Positions 1 to 8,429 of a stretch of 16,396 nt of DNA are shown here, one piece after another. The first letter of the stretch is position 1. Every line of letters begins with the position of its first letter. The stretch spans positions 2,374,465 to 2,390,860 of the forward strand of contig CM018894.1 in assembly GCA_009663005.1 (NCBI GenBank), read 5' to 3'. The position numbers were made by a program, and so were the translations under genes. A model generated the notes under the pieces. It ran no database searches. It saw only the letters and a list, made by a program, of their open reading frames with translations, and was not told where the DNA came from. The stretch is from Actinidia chinensis (Eukaryota; Streptophyta; Magnoliopsida; Ericales; Actinidiaceae).

Positions 1-81
1 ATGATTTTGGATAATGATCGGCTAGATTATGCCTGAATAAGATACTTTAGTAAGCCGAGATTAAAGTCCTAGACGGCAATG

Positions 82-247
82 TATGGAGGGAATGTAATAG
101 CCCACAGTGAAAGTTCGGGAAGTTGACTATACGGAGGGAGTGTCGTAGCTTACGGTAAAAGTCCAGAAAATTGACAAAATGAAAGTTCTAGATGACAACG
201 ATACGGAGGGAATGCCATAGCCCATGGTGAAAGTCCAGAAAGTTGAC
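82..247 (+). repeat. three imperfect copies of a ~46-bp tandem repeat
   Basis: Three related units lie at about 82-127, 128-175 and 201-247. Each has the order TA(T/C)GGAGGGA, then a TAGCCCA-like block, then GTGAAAGTYCRGAAA, ending in GTTGAC or ATTGAC. A shared lead-in (AAAGTCCTAGACGGCAA near 63-79 and AAAGTTCTAGATGACAA near 182-198) precedes units 1 and 3, so the full period is longer and unit 2 lacks the lead-in. Short sub-repeats like these are common in the promoter (U3) part of plant LTR retrotransposons. That assignment is inferred from style; no LTR end is visible here. Confidence 0.65.
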
Positions 248-918
248 GGATGTCATCTCATGTGCTTAGAGCATAATGAGGGTGGTTAGGTACTAACCTA
301 GGTGTGTCATTCTAAATAATATGAGTTTTGCTTTTTGAAAAAGTCGGGAATGTGAGAAATAATAGAAATGTAAAATGATAAGTGCCTTTGTGAAAGCCGG
401 AAATTTGATCAACATGGAATGTTTGTGAAACAAGATGGAAAGTATATTTTGGGGGAATGAAAAGTATAAGTATTTTGGCATCATTTTTTTATCATATAAC
501 TATGTATTATGGTTTTGGCTTGAGATTTCAAGTCCATTATTAAATCTTTTCAAGGTAAGTCACATTTACTATAAAATAAATTTTAGATACCGAGGTTTAT
601 CCTGAATCGTAAGGCATGTGGGTGTCAGTCGTGTATTTGGTTTTTGGATAAACATGTTAATGGGTGTTTTGAGAATTATAATTATTCTTTTGACCTGGTG
701 TGGGCATTGTCTATGGGATATTATTTTGTTTTATATTTGATAACTCATGGAGAGTATGGTCCACGGGAGGGATTCATTTTACTATACTCTGATGTAAATG
801 ATAGTATATTGTCATGTTATATAGTTTGACTTTTCCGCATTTATGTTGATTGTCTACGTGGCCGGGTCTTGATTTGACCGGACATGACAAGTTACATAAT
901 AGAAATTATAGTTTTGCA
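248..918. other. AT-rich non-coding stretch, possibly old LTR debris
   Basis: No coding region is supported; the one ~60-codon open frame (644-829) has no recognisable motif. Visible structures are a short stem, GGTTAG-GTA-CTAACC (284-298), a run CAAGGTAAGT near 551-560 that looks like a plant 5' splice consensus, and a near-palindromic stem, CCGGGTC/GACCGG, at 862-881. Together with the upstream sub-repeats, the segment reads like a decayed retrotransposon LTR or leader. The similarity is stylistic and no family can be named. Confidence 0.3.
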
Positions 919-921
919 TCA

Positions 922-1104
922 TTGGGATAATTACCCTAAGCATATTATAATTACAAAAAGTTAGAATATTGGGATAATTACAAAAAGTAGGAATCACATC
1001 CAAGCATCTAAATCATAATTGCAAAAAGTACTAATTATCACCACCACCACCCCGTAATTAAAGAAGCGGGGATCACACTAGGTCATCGCTAATTATCCCA
1101 TAAT
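922..1104. mobile_element. MITE-like inverted-repeat segment
   Basis: TGGGATAATTA occurs at 923-933 and again at 970-980, and its reverse complement TAATTATCCCA lies at 1090-1100. This gives an ~180-bp (or ~130-bp) segment bounded by 11-bp inverted repeats. Inside are further ATTACAAAAAGT-like repeats, an ACC trinucleotide run near 1040-1052, and a small hairpin, CCCCG-12nt-CGGGG (1050-1071). Size and inverted ends suit a miniature inverted-repeat transposable element. No convincing target-site duplication is visible on the flanks, so the call is tentative. Confidence 0.35.
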
Positions 1105-1113
1105 ACCACTGGC

Positions 1114-1912
1114 CTAAAAAGTGATGTTGCCAATAAGACCCATTACCCAACGTGTTTCAGATAATCTGGTATATGCTAAGAGGAATCCACTTGTTCTTCT
1201 CAAGCCAAATGAGATGACCTTAACCCTATCCATGTCCTCAATGTTAAGATTCATTAACGAATAAAGACACTCGTTCTTTTGTGAGAGTTTAATTTTCATA
1301 CCCCCACAACATTGGCAATTTTTTCATATGGGCATTGTTTTGAGCTGTGAAACTTTTCATCATTTCATTAAGGGTATCTAGTTTTGCCTTCTTCTTTGGC
1401 CCTTTTTTCGGCACTAGAATGTTTGCCATTGGAGTAGAGGGATTGCCATTGCCTTTTGGAGTGGAGGGATTACCAATGGGATCACTACCCGTTACGTCCA
1501 CAAATATCCCATCCGGGAACATTGGCTAACCACTTGCATATCTGGGACTATAACAATCATTCCACATATCATTAAGGCTAGAGGGTGAACATGAGTTTCA
1601 TTGGGAACTTCGAGGGCATCCTCGTCCATTTCACTGATAGCCCTATCATGCCCAAATAAGGTCTATCAATCCTTAAACATAAGGAATTCCTTCCCATTCA
1701 TCTCACTCACCCCTTTTATGGGTTTGCATATGTTAAATTGCAAAGATTATATGAAAGGTTGTACTTAAAGGAATGAAGATAACAACACAAAATGAAAGAG
1801 AAGAGAAGTTACCCTCTTATATTCTTCCCACACCGTGGTATCATCAACTTTCATGCATTGCCTCGTATAGTTCCATGCAAAACCACTTATACATATCTGT
1901 TGACTCCATGCC
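1114..1912 (-). pseudogene. decayed Myb/SANT-like DNA-binding protein remnant
   Basis: Read on the minus strand, fragments in shifting frames line up with the plant Myb/SANT-like (Myb_DNA-bind_3) family. First comes [11 protein letters not shown] (~1816-1850), then a GT that could open an intron. Next are NGKEFLMFKD (~1668-1701), two adjacent stops, and LFGHDRAISEMDEDALE (~1600-1660). A Pro/Ser/Thr-rich linker with [10 protein letters not shown] follows (within 1289-1522), then a frame change to the tail ending RWVMGLIGNI (1114-1299). The W..Y..(x)n..K.F....L..LFG.DRA pattern and the basic linker are what I recognise from this family, which includes accessory ORF1 proteins of PIF/Harbinger transposons. 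The SANT helices themselves are not readable. Multiple frameshifts and stops mean it cannot encode a working protein. A spliced hypothetical protein of the same family is the alternative, but the in-frame stops argue against it. Confidence 0.55.
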
Positions 1913-1929
1913 TTGATTTTGATGATAAT

Positions 1930-2575
1930 TGTAATATCCCAAAATTTTAAGATATCTAATTAATTAAATTAGATATAAAATGGACACGATAAATACAAAA
2001 TAAGTAAAATACATGTATTCATGTGAAATTAATGTATGTTAGGATTCTTTGTATCAGGAGATTTTTTCGTTGAGAATTTTTTTTAGGTGAAAATGATTTG
2101 TACCCGAAAAAGATTTTCTATAAAAATATAGCAGAAAAATGAACACGTATTACAGCATATATGAATGACCCTGTGGACAATAGACGATCGGACCATAAGC
2201 CATTTACCTATTTTGAGTGACTCATGACTCAGTACACAAAGCCCATGTCATAAGGACATAGTATAAAATTCCAAAACTTTTATGATATTTAAATTTCTCA
2301 AGAAATATACATATATATATATATATGTATATATGACACGATATACATGAAGTAGGTAAAATGTATGTTATTTATGTGAAATAATGTATATTATGTTTTA
2401 AATATATTATTTATGATTTTTGAATTTTTTTTTCTTCTGAAAATAGAAATTTCTATTAAAGCGTAACATAGAATGAACACATGTCAAAGTATGTATGAAT
2501 AAATTATGTGGGTCAATAAGGACCAAATAGTGGTGTAACTTATCCATGTGTCCTTATGTAACTAAACCCCAAATA
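1930..2575 (+). repeat. ~330-bp imperfect direct duplication of an LTR-like 5' end
   Basis: Copy 1 (about 1930-2261) starts TGTAATATCCCAAAATTTTA and copy 2 (about 2262-2575) starts GTATAAAATTCCAAAACTTT. Collinear landmarks include GACACGAT (1983 and 2335), TATGTGAAAT-like sequence, AATGAACAC (2139 and 2472), a TGTGGAC/TGTGGGTC block, and a CCATGT block. The offset is 333-352 bp. A TGTAATATCCC start is typical of plant Ty3-type LTRs. The duplication may therefore be two related LTR 5' ends, one truncated by the other, or a duplication inside one LTR. Copy 2 also carries an (AT)n run. Confidence 0.6.
2305..2332. repeat. AT microsatellite forming a perfect palindrome
   Basis: An (AT)n tract flanked by ATAC and GTAT makes a 28-bp perfect palindrome, so it can form a hairpin or cruciform. 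It lies inside copy 2 of the LTR-like duplication and is absent from copy 1, so it expanded after the duplication. Confidence 0.85.
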
Positions 2576-2656
2576 GTCAAATCCCACTAATTCTCCAACC
2601 ACTCCCTCACCCCATCACTGCCCCAACATTCCTACTGGTGCTGGGACTGAACACGT

Positions 2657-2805
2657 AAGAGAGAGAGGGAAATAAGAGAAGAAAAAAAAAAAAAGGGAAA
2701 GAGAAAAGGAGAAAGATAGAAAGAGAAGGAGAAGGATTAGTTTTAGAGCAAGAGAGGGAGGAGGGAGGAAGAAGAACAAAGAAAAGGAGAAAGAGAAAGG
2801 AAAAG
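2657..2805 (+). repeat. purine-only (GA/A) low-complexity tract
   Basis: About 150 bp is almost entirely A and G (GAGAGAGAGGG, poly-A, GGAGGAGGGAGG), with a few pyrimidine breaks near 2737-2752. The opposite strand is a pyrimidine tract giving a meaningless Ser/Phe/Leu-rich open frame. Such tracts are common in the transcribed leader of plant LTRs and can form triplex DNA. Confidence 0.8.
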
Positions 2806-2825
2806 TTTAGGAAATTCACCCACAA

Positions 2826-3205
2826 AATTTACAAGGTAACCTCACGTATTTTCTTTGTTTCCTTACGCATCTTTTTGTTTAAGAAGTTATTGTAATACTC
2901 CTAGATGGAGAGTATACTCTATCATAGGTAAAGTTCAGAAATATCATAAAAATATGGCATGAGAATGCTATTTTTAGAACAAGAATCAAATCATGTTATG
3001 CTATGTTTTGTTTTCAAAAACTATTGTTCGTATTTTAACCATAACTTCTTCATACAAAAATATTTTAAGTCGATTAAAGCGTCATTGGATAGATATTTCA
3101 AATACCTACAAGTTTGCTTCTAATAGCATTTTTCAAATTCTAATGTTAAATGGCCCAAAATAAGGATCGAAGTTTGCATTGAAAAGCTGAGTTCTCGATT
3201 TTTCC
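2826..3205. other. AT-rich LTR-like sequence without coding content
   Basis: No open frame or RNA gene is seen. GGTAACC (2834-2840) directly follows the purine tract and ACAAG, in the style of a splice donor after an LTR leader. TGTAATACTCC at ~2891 resembles the LTR start at 1930. The rest is AT-rich text whose style fits the interior of an LTR. Confidence 0.35.
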
Positions 3206-3223
3206 AGTTCAACCGGTTGAACT
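3206..3223. repeat. 18-bp perfect palindrome AGTTCAACCGGTTGAACT
   Basis: The sequence equals its own reverse complement across 18 bases. Degenerate versions of its half (CAATCGGTTGAACT, CAACTGGTTGAACT, CAACCGTT) recur through 3231-3427, making it the core of the local repeat family. Confidence 0.9.
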
Positions 3224-3427
3224 TGTTTTTCCCAATCGGTTGAACTATTTTTTTTAAGCTACTGATCATGCCCAATCCATTTGAACTATTTGTTTAATTA
3301 CTACTAATCAGCCCACGGGATGAACTTGTTTTTGCTCAACCGTTAACTAGTTTATTTAGCTACGATCATGTGGCCCAACCGAGTTTGAACTTTCTTTCCT
3401 CAACTGGTTGAACTTTTCCAACCGTTG
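3215..3427 (+). repeat. two ~100-bp diverged tandem units built on CAACCGGTTGAACT
   Basis: Unit 1 (~3215-3316) and unit 2 (~3317-3420) share, in order, GATGAACTTG/GTTGAACTTG plus a T run, a CAAYCGGTT-like site, TTTAAGCTACTGATCATG versus TTTAGCTACGATCATG (3258 and 3358, offset 100), a CCCAA site, and TTTGAACT. Short direct sub-repeats of this kind fit the regulatory part of an LTR. Confidence 0.65.
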
Positions 3428-3527
3428 AAGCTTCGTAGAAACCATCTTTGAACAATCAAACTCCATGGTTAGCCTAATACTTAGTAAATAATTTAATTAC
3501 TTATAATATTAAGTAAAGTTTTAATAC

Positions 3528-3796
3528 TGTAACACCGCGAATCCGCCGATTCTATTAATCATATAATTTATGATGCTATGATAAGTAGTGTAGTTATTGA
3601 AGGTTATAAGTCAAGTGAGCCATTTAAGATAACATTTTTTTTTAAAAAATCTAAAACTTAAGGTTATACCCAATTTTCTCTTCTTCGCATTCGAGAAGGC
3701 GTTTGAACAGTAAGAGCTCTCATAAAAGTGAGAAAAGAAAAGGAACATAAAGTAAAGTGGTCTAGGGCATAAGATCATTTCCCATGTGTGTCCTCA
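3528..3796 (+). mobile_element. start of a TGTAACACC-type LTR, truncated by the gap
   Basis: TGTAACACCGCGAATCCGCC at 3528 is a characteristic opening of plant Ty3-type (Tekay/Del-like) LTRs. The following 270 bp is non-coding and runs into the N gap, so its length and end cannot be seen. It may be nested in or adjacent to the LTR debris that precedes it. Confidence 0.45.
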
Positions 3797-3896
3797 NNNN
3801 NNNNNNNNNNNNNNNNNNNNNNNNNNNNNNNNNNNNNNNNNNNNNNNNNNNNNNNNNNNNNNNNNNNNNNNNNNNNNNNNNNNNNNNNNNNNNNNN
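3797..3896. other. assembly gap, exactly 100 N
   Basis: One hundred N characters separate the LTR fragment from the satellite. A round 100 is a conventional placeholder for unknown size. The left edge of the satellite array is therefore not observed, and the array may extend further in the real chromosome. Open frames crossing this gap are meaningless. Confidence 0.98.
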
Positions 3897-3905
3897 TAGA
3901 AAAAA

Positions 3906-4012
3906 GAGCAATAAAAAAGTTTGGAAGAACGAGAGTTTGAAAACAAAAAAAGAAAAAAAGAAACAAAATAAAAAGCCAATAAAAAAGTTTTGGAAGAATG
4001 AGAGTTTGGAAA
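3906..4012 (+). repeat. internal ~65-bp duplication that makes long (~440-bp) monomers
   Basis: In long monomers the stretch GCAATAAAAAAGTTTTGGAA through GAATGAGAGTTTG and a K-rich A tract (AAAAAAGAAAAAAAG) occurs twice in tandem. In this example the copies begin at ~3906 and ~3976. The same doubling appears in the monomers starting at 4346, 5168, 5602, 6041 and 6850, and is missing from 4782, 6466, 7278, 7664 and the whole right block. It explains the ~440 versus ~375 bp length classes. Confidence 0.8.
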
Positions 4013-5601
4013 ATAAAAAATCAAAGAAGAAAAAATTTAAAAAGTGAGAAAGTGTTGAATGAATGAAAAAGAAATGAATTTTTTTGGAGAATTAATTTTT
4101 GAAAAACAATTATAAAAAGATAGGTGTTTTTTTTTTATAACAAATACAAAAAAGACTCTTTTATAATGCAAAAAATATATTTAAAAAATAATAATTGAGA
4201 AAATAAGTCTATAATTTATCAAAAAATAAAAAATAGTAGAAGGGAATCTTTTAGAAAATAAATAAAAAAACAAAACAAAAATAAAGAATGAAAACATTTT
4301 ATGCATAAAAAAACTAAAATGAATGTATTAGTTTAAAAAAAAAAAGAGCAATAAAAAAGTTTTGGAAGAATGAGAGTTTGAAAAACAAAAAAGAAAAAAA
4401 GAAAAAATTAAAAAAAAAATAAAAAAGTTTTGGAAGAATGAGAGTTTGGAAAACAAAAAATCAAAGAAGAAAAAATTTAAAAAGTGAGAAAGTGTTGAAT
4501 GAATGAAAAAGAAATGAATTTTTTTGGAGAATTAATTTTTGAAAAACAATTATAAAAAGATAGGTGTTTTTTATAACAAATACAAAAAAGGCTCTTTTAT
4601 AATGCAAAAAATATATTTAAAAAATAATAATTGAGAAAATAAGTCTATAATTTATCAAAAAATAAAAAATAGTAGAAGGGAATCTTTTAGAAAATAAATA
4701 AAAAAACAAAACAAAAATAAAGAATGAAAACATTTTATGCATAAAAAAACTAAAATGAATGTGTTAGTTTATAAAAAAAAAGAGCAATAAAAAAGTTTTG
4801 GAAGAATGAGAGTTTGGAAAACAAAAAATCAAAGAAGAAAAAAATTAAAAAGTGAGAACGCGTTGAATGAATGAAAAACAAATGAATTTTTTTGTATAAT
4901 TAATTTTTAAAAAAAATTATAAAAAGGTAGGTGTTTTTTTTTGAAAACAAATACAAAAGAGACTCTTTGAAAATGCAAAAAATATATTTAAAAAATATTA
5001 ATTGAGGAACTAAGTCTATAATTTATCAAAAAATAAAAAATAGTAGAAGAGAGTCTTTTTGAAAATAAATAAAAAAAACAAAAAAAATAAAGAATGTACA
5101 AATTGTATGCATTAAAAAATATTTTAAAAATAAAATAAAATGAATGTATTACTTTGTAAAAAAAAAAGAGAAATAAAAAAGTTTTGGAAGAACGAGAGTT
5201 TGGAAAACAAAAAAGAAAAAATAAAAGAGCAATAAAAAAGTTTTGGAAGAATGAGAGTTTGGCAAAATAAAAAAATAAAGAAGAAAAAAATTTAAAAAGT
5301 GAGAAAAGTGTGAATGAATGAAAAAGAAATGAATTTTTTGGAGAATTAATTTTTCAAAAACAATTATAAAACGATAGGGTTTTTGTGTTTTATAACAAAT
5401 TACAAAAAAGAATCTTATAATGCAAAAAATATGCTTAAAAAATAATGTAATTGAGAAAATAAAGTCTAAATTATAAAAAAAAAAAAAAAATGTAGAAGGG
5501 AATCTTTTAGAAAATAAATAAAAAAAACAAAAAAAAAAAATAAAGCTGAAACATTTTGTGCATAAAAAAACTAAAATGAATGTGTTAGTTTATAAAAAAA
5601 A
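3906..5601 (+). repeat. left-type higher-order repeat, copy 1 (4 monomers)
   Basis: The monomers start at 3906 (long A), 4346 (long A), 4782 (short B) and 5168 (long C). A types carry GATAGGTG, a TTATAATG block and AATAATAATTG. B carries GAACGCGTTG, GGTAGGTG, CTCTTTGAAAATG and TTGAGGAACTAAG. C carries ACAAATTACAAAAAAGAATC and ATGCTTAAAAAAT. The same order returns 1,682-1,696 bp later, which defines the higher-order unit. Confidence 0.8.
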
Positions 5602-7277
5602 GAGCAATAAAAAAGGTTTGGTAGCATGAGAGTTTGGAAAACAAAAAAGAAAAAAAGAAAAAATAAAAGAGCAATAAAAAAGTTTTGGAAGAATGAGAGT
5701 TTGGAAAATAAAAAATCAAAGAAGAAAAAATTTAAAAAGTGAGAAAGTGTTGAATGAATGAAAAAGAAATGAATTTTTTTGGAGAATTAATTTTTGAAAA
5801 ACAATTATAAAAAGATAGGTGTTTTTTTTTTATAACAAATACAAAAAAGACTCTTTTATAATGCAAAAAATATATTTAAAAAATAATAATTGAGAAAATA
5901 AGTCTATAATTTATCAAAAAATAAAAATAGTAGATGGAATTTTAATTTAGAAAATAAATAAAAAAACAAAACAAAATAAAGAATGACAATCATGCGGCAT
6001 AAAAAAAACTAAAATGAATGTGTTAGTTTAAAAAAAAAACGAGCAATTAAAAAAGTTTTGGACAGAATGAGGAGTTTGAAACAAAGAAAAAAAGAAAAAT
6101 TAAAAAATAATAAAGTTTGAAGAATGAGAGTGGAAAACAAAAAAAATCAAGAGAAAAAATTTAAAAAGTGAGAAAGTGTTGAATGAATGAAAAAGAAATG
6201 AATTTTTTTGGAGAATTAATTTTTGAAAAACAATTATAAAAAGATAGGTGTTTTTTTTATATAACAAATACAAAAAAGACTCTTTTATAATGCAAAAAAT
6301 ATATTTAAAAAATAATAATTGAGAAAAATAATTATAAAGTTAGCAAAAAATACAAAAAATCGTGGAAGGGGATCTTTTCGAAATAAATAAAAACCACAAA
6401 CACAATAACGAATGCCACCTTTTCTGATCACAACACTAAAAGCCATGTGTTAGTTTATAAAAAAGGAGCACTCCAAAGTTTGACGAATGCGAGTTTGGAA
6501 AACAAAAAATCAAAGAAGAAAAAAATGAAAAGTGCGAACGCGTGAATGACATGACACTAACTGACTTTGTGTGCTAATTAATTTTTAAAAAAACGCTAAA
6601 CCGGTTAGTGTTTGTTTTGCACACAACTTCCAAAAAAGAGACCTTTGAAAATCACCAAAAATTACTTTAAACAAATATTAAACTTGCGGCCCTAGTCTAT
6701 ACGTTATCAACAATACCCCAATCGTAGCAGAGCGTCTTTTGAAAACTAAATCAAAAAACCACAAAAAAATACAAACTGTCAACTTGTCTCCTTCCAACTT
6801 TACAAATATCACCATCAAATGACTGTATTACTTTTGTTAACACAACAAAGCGCCATCCACCCGTTTGGCCGCCCGCGCGTTGCCCCCCCCCCGACCACAT
6901 ACAGAGCCTCACCCAGTTTTGGCCGAATGCGAGTTTGGCCGCTACACCCTCACGCCGCCCCACCTTTCCCACGTGAGCCCGGGTTGCATTACTGCAACCG
7001 CACTGCATTTTTTGGCGCATTCCTTTTTCCACACCCCACTTCTAAAAAAGATAGGTGTTTTTTTTTTATTAACAAATTACAAAAAAGAATCGTTGATTAA
7101 TGCAAAAAATATGCTTAAAAAATAATAATTGAGAAAATAAGTCTATAATTTATCAAAAAATAAAAATAGTAGAAGGGAATCTTTTAGAAAATAAATAAAA
7201 AAACAAAACAAAAATAAAGAATGAAAACATTTTGTGCATAAAAAAACTAAAATGAATGTGTTAGTTTATAAAAAAAA
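5602..7277 (+). repeat. left-type higher-order repeat, copy 2 (second half corrupted)
   Basis: The monomers start at 5602 (A), 6041 (A), 6466 (B) and 6850 (C), in the same order as copy 1. The stretch ~5716-5925 is near-identical to ~4021-4231, so the two copies are recent duplicates. From ~6340 the B and C monomers fill with A-to-C changes but stay collinear. The B-specific GCGAACGCGTG (6533) and the C-specific ACAAATTAC-AAAAAAGAATC (7073) and ATGCTTAAAAAAT (7109) still identify them. Confidence 0.78.
6340..7043 (+). repeat. satellite segment with massive A-to-C substitution
   Basis: This stretch aligns base-for-base in long runs with HOR copy 1 (~4650-5370), but many A positions read C, while G and T are mostly unchanged. 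Examples are TTGGAAGAATGAGAGTTTGG read as TTGGCCGAATGCGAGTTTGG (6919-6938), AATAAAGAATGAAAAC read as AATAACGAATGCCACC, and GTGAGAA read as GTGAGCC. Replacement is sparse near 6340-6450, heavy by ~6700, and near complete at 6845-7040. Sequence returns to normal satellite at AAAAAAGATAGGTG (7044). The loss of TAA and TGA codons creates apparent ~90-codon open frames that are not genes. Confidence 0.85.
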
Positions 7278-7995
7278 GAGCAATAAAAAAGTTTTGGAAG
7301 AATGAGAGTTTGAAAAACAAAAAATCAAAGAAGAAAAAATTTAAAAAGTGAGAAAGTGTTGAATGAATGAAAAACAAATGAATTTGTTTGTATAATTAAT
7401 TTTTAAAAAAATTATAAAAAGGTAGGTGTTTTTTTTTGAAAACAAATACAAAAGAGACTCTTTGAAAGTGCAAAAAATATATTTAAAAAATATTAATTGA
7501 GGAACTAAGTCTATAATTTATCAAAAAATAAAAAATAGTAGAAGAGAATCTTTTTGAAAATAAATAAAAAAAAAAAAAAAATAAAGAATGTACAAATTTT
7601 ATGCATTAAAAAATATTTTAAAAATAAAATAAAATGAATGTATTACTTTGTTAAAAAAAAAAAGAGAAATAAAAAAGTTTTGGAAGAATGAGAGTTTGGA
7701 AAACAAAAAATCAAAGAAGAAAAAATTTAAAAAGTGAGAAAGTGTTGAATGAATGAAAAAGAAATGAATTTTTTTGGAGAATTAATTTTTGAAAAACAAT
7801 TATAAAAAGATAGGGTTTTTTGTTGATAACAATCCAAGAAGGATCTTTTATAATGCAAAAAATATATTTAAAAAATAATAATTGAGAAAATAAGTCTATA
7901 ATTTAGCAAAAAATAAAAAATAGTAGAAGGGAATCTTTTAGAAAATAAATAAAAAAAAAACAAAAATAAAGAATGAAAACATTTTATGCATAAAA
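7278..7995 (+). repeat. transitional monomers between the two HOR blocks
   Basis: Two short monomers start at 7278 (B-type body: CTCTTTGAAAGTGC, TTGAGGAACTAAG) and 7664 (A-type body: GATAGGG, TTATAATG, AATAATAATTG). They use left-block sequence variants but lack the internal 65-bp duplication. They do not fit the A-A-B-C order and sit just before the truncated monomer where the right-block types begin. Confidence 0.65.
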
Positions 7996-8429
7996 AATCT
8001 AAAAAGTGAGATTTTGTTGAATGAATGAAAAAAAAATGATTTTTTTTGGAGAATTAATTTTTAGGAAAAAAATTATATAAAGGTAAGTGTTTTTTTTTTG
8101 AAAATAAATAAAAAAGAGACTCTTTTAAAATTCAAAAAAATATTAATTTAGAAACTATGTCTATAATTTATCAAAAAATAAAAAATAGTAGAAGGGATTG
8201 TTTAGAAAATAAATAAAAAAACAAAAAATAAAATAAAGAATGTACAAATTTTATGCATAAAAAAATATTTTTTTAAAAATAAGTCTATAATTTATCAAAA
8301 ATAAAAAATAGTAGAAGGGATTGTTAGAAAATAAATCAAAAAACAAAAATAAAAATCCGGAATGTAACAAGTTTTATGCATAAAATATTTTAAAAAATAA
8401 AATGAATGTGTTACTTTGTTAAAAAAAAA
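7996..8429 (+). repeat. truncated monomer followed by a ~115-bp local duplication
   Basis: At 7991-8003 TTATGCATAAAAAATCT runs straight into AAAAAGTGAG, so ~100 bp (AAAATGAATGT through TCAAAGAAG) is missing; the landmark spacing is 272 bp. The next spacing is 493 bp, because the stretch AAGTCTATAATTTATC to TTATGCATAAAA occurs twice (~8158-8265 and ~8281-8385). Deletion and duplication are adjacent, as expected from unequal exchange or a misassembled junction. Confidence 0.75.

Larger units (their letters stand above)
1930..3527 (+). mobile_element. probable solo or truncated Ty3-type LTR debris
   Basis: The segment has an order typical of long plant chromovirus-type LTRs: a TGTAATATCCC start (1930), the duplicated AT-rich 5' part, a C-rich stretch (2580-2640), a long purine-rich leader (2657-2805), CACCCACAAAATTTACAAGGTAACC-like sequence just after it, then a block with CATAACTTCTTCATAC-like wording (~3042) and palindromic CAACCGGTTG repeats. 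No gag or pol coding sequence, primer-binding site or matching second LTR is visible. It is therefore a solo LTR or a truncated piece. The family assignment rests on recognised style rather than alignment. Confidence 0.45.

Noticed and set aside
644..829. 61-codon plus-strand open frame
   Set aside because: It has no motif, splice or start context and lies in LTR-like debris; the length is unremarkable.
1347..1529. 60-codon plus-strand open frame
   Set aside because: It is antisense to the Myb/SANT-like remnant, whose minus-strand reading gives recognisable family sequence.
2607..2825. 72-codon Leu/Ser/Phe-rich minus-strand frame with a hydrophobic look
   Set aside because: It is the complement of the purine tract. 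Low complexity explains both its openness and its hydrophobicity.
3775..4047. Open frames crossing the N gap
   Set aside because: About a third of each is unknown sequence and the rest is satellite.
6751..7125. Three overlapping ~90-codon open frames on both strands in a C-rich patch
   Set aside because: They exist only because A-to-C changes remove stop codons from satellite sequence. They overlap on opposite strands, have no motif, and the same positions in clean copies are full of stops.
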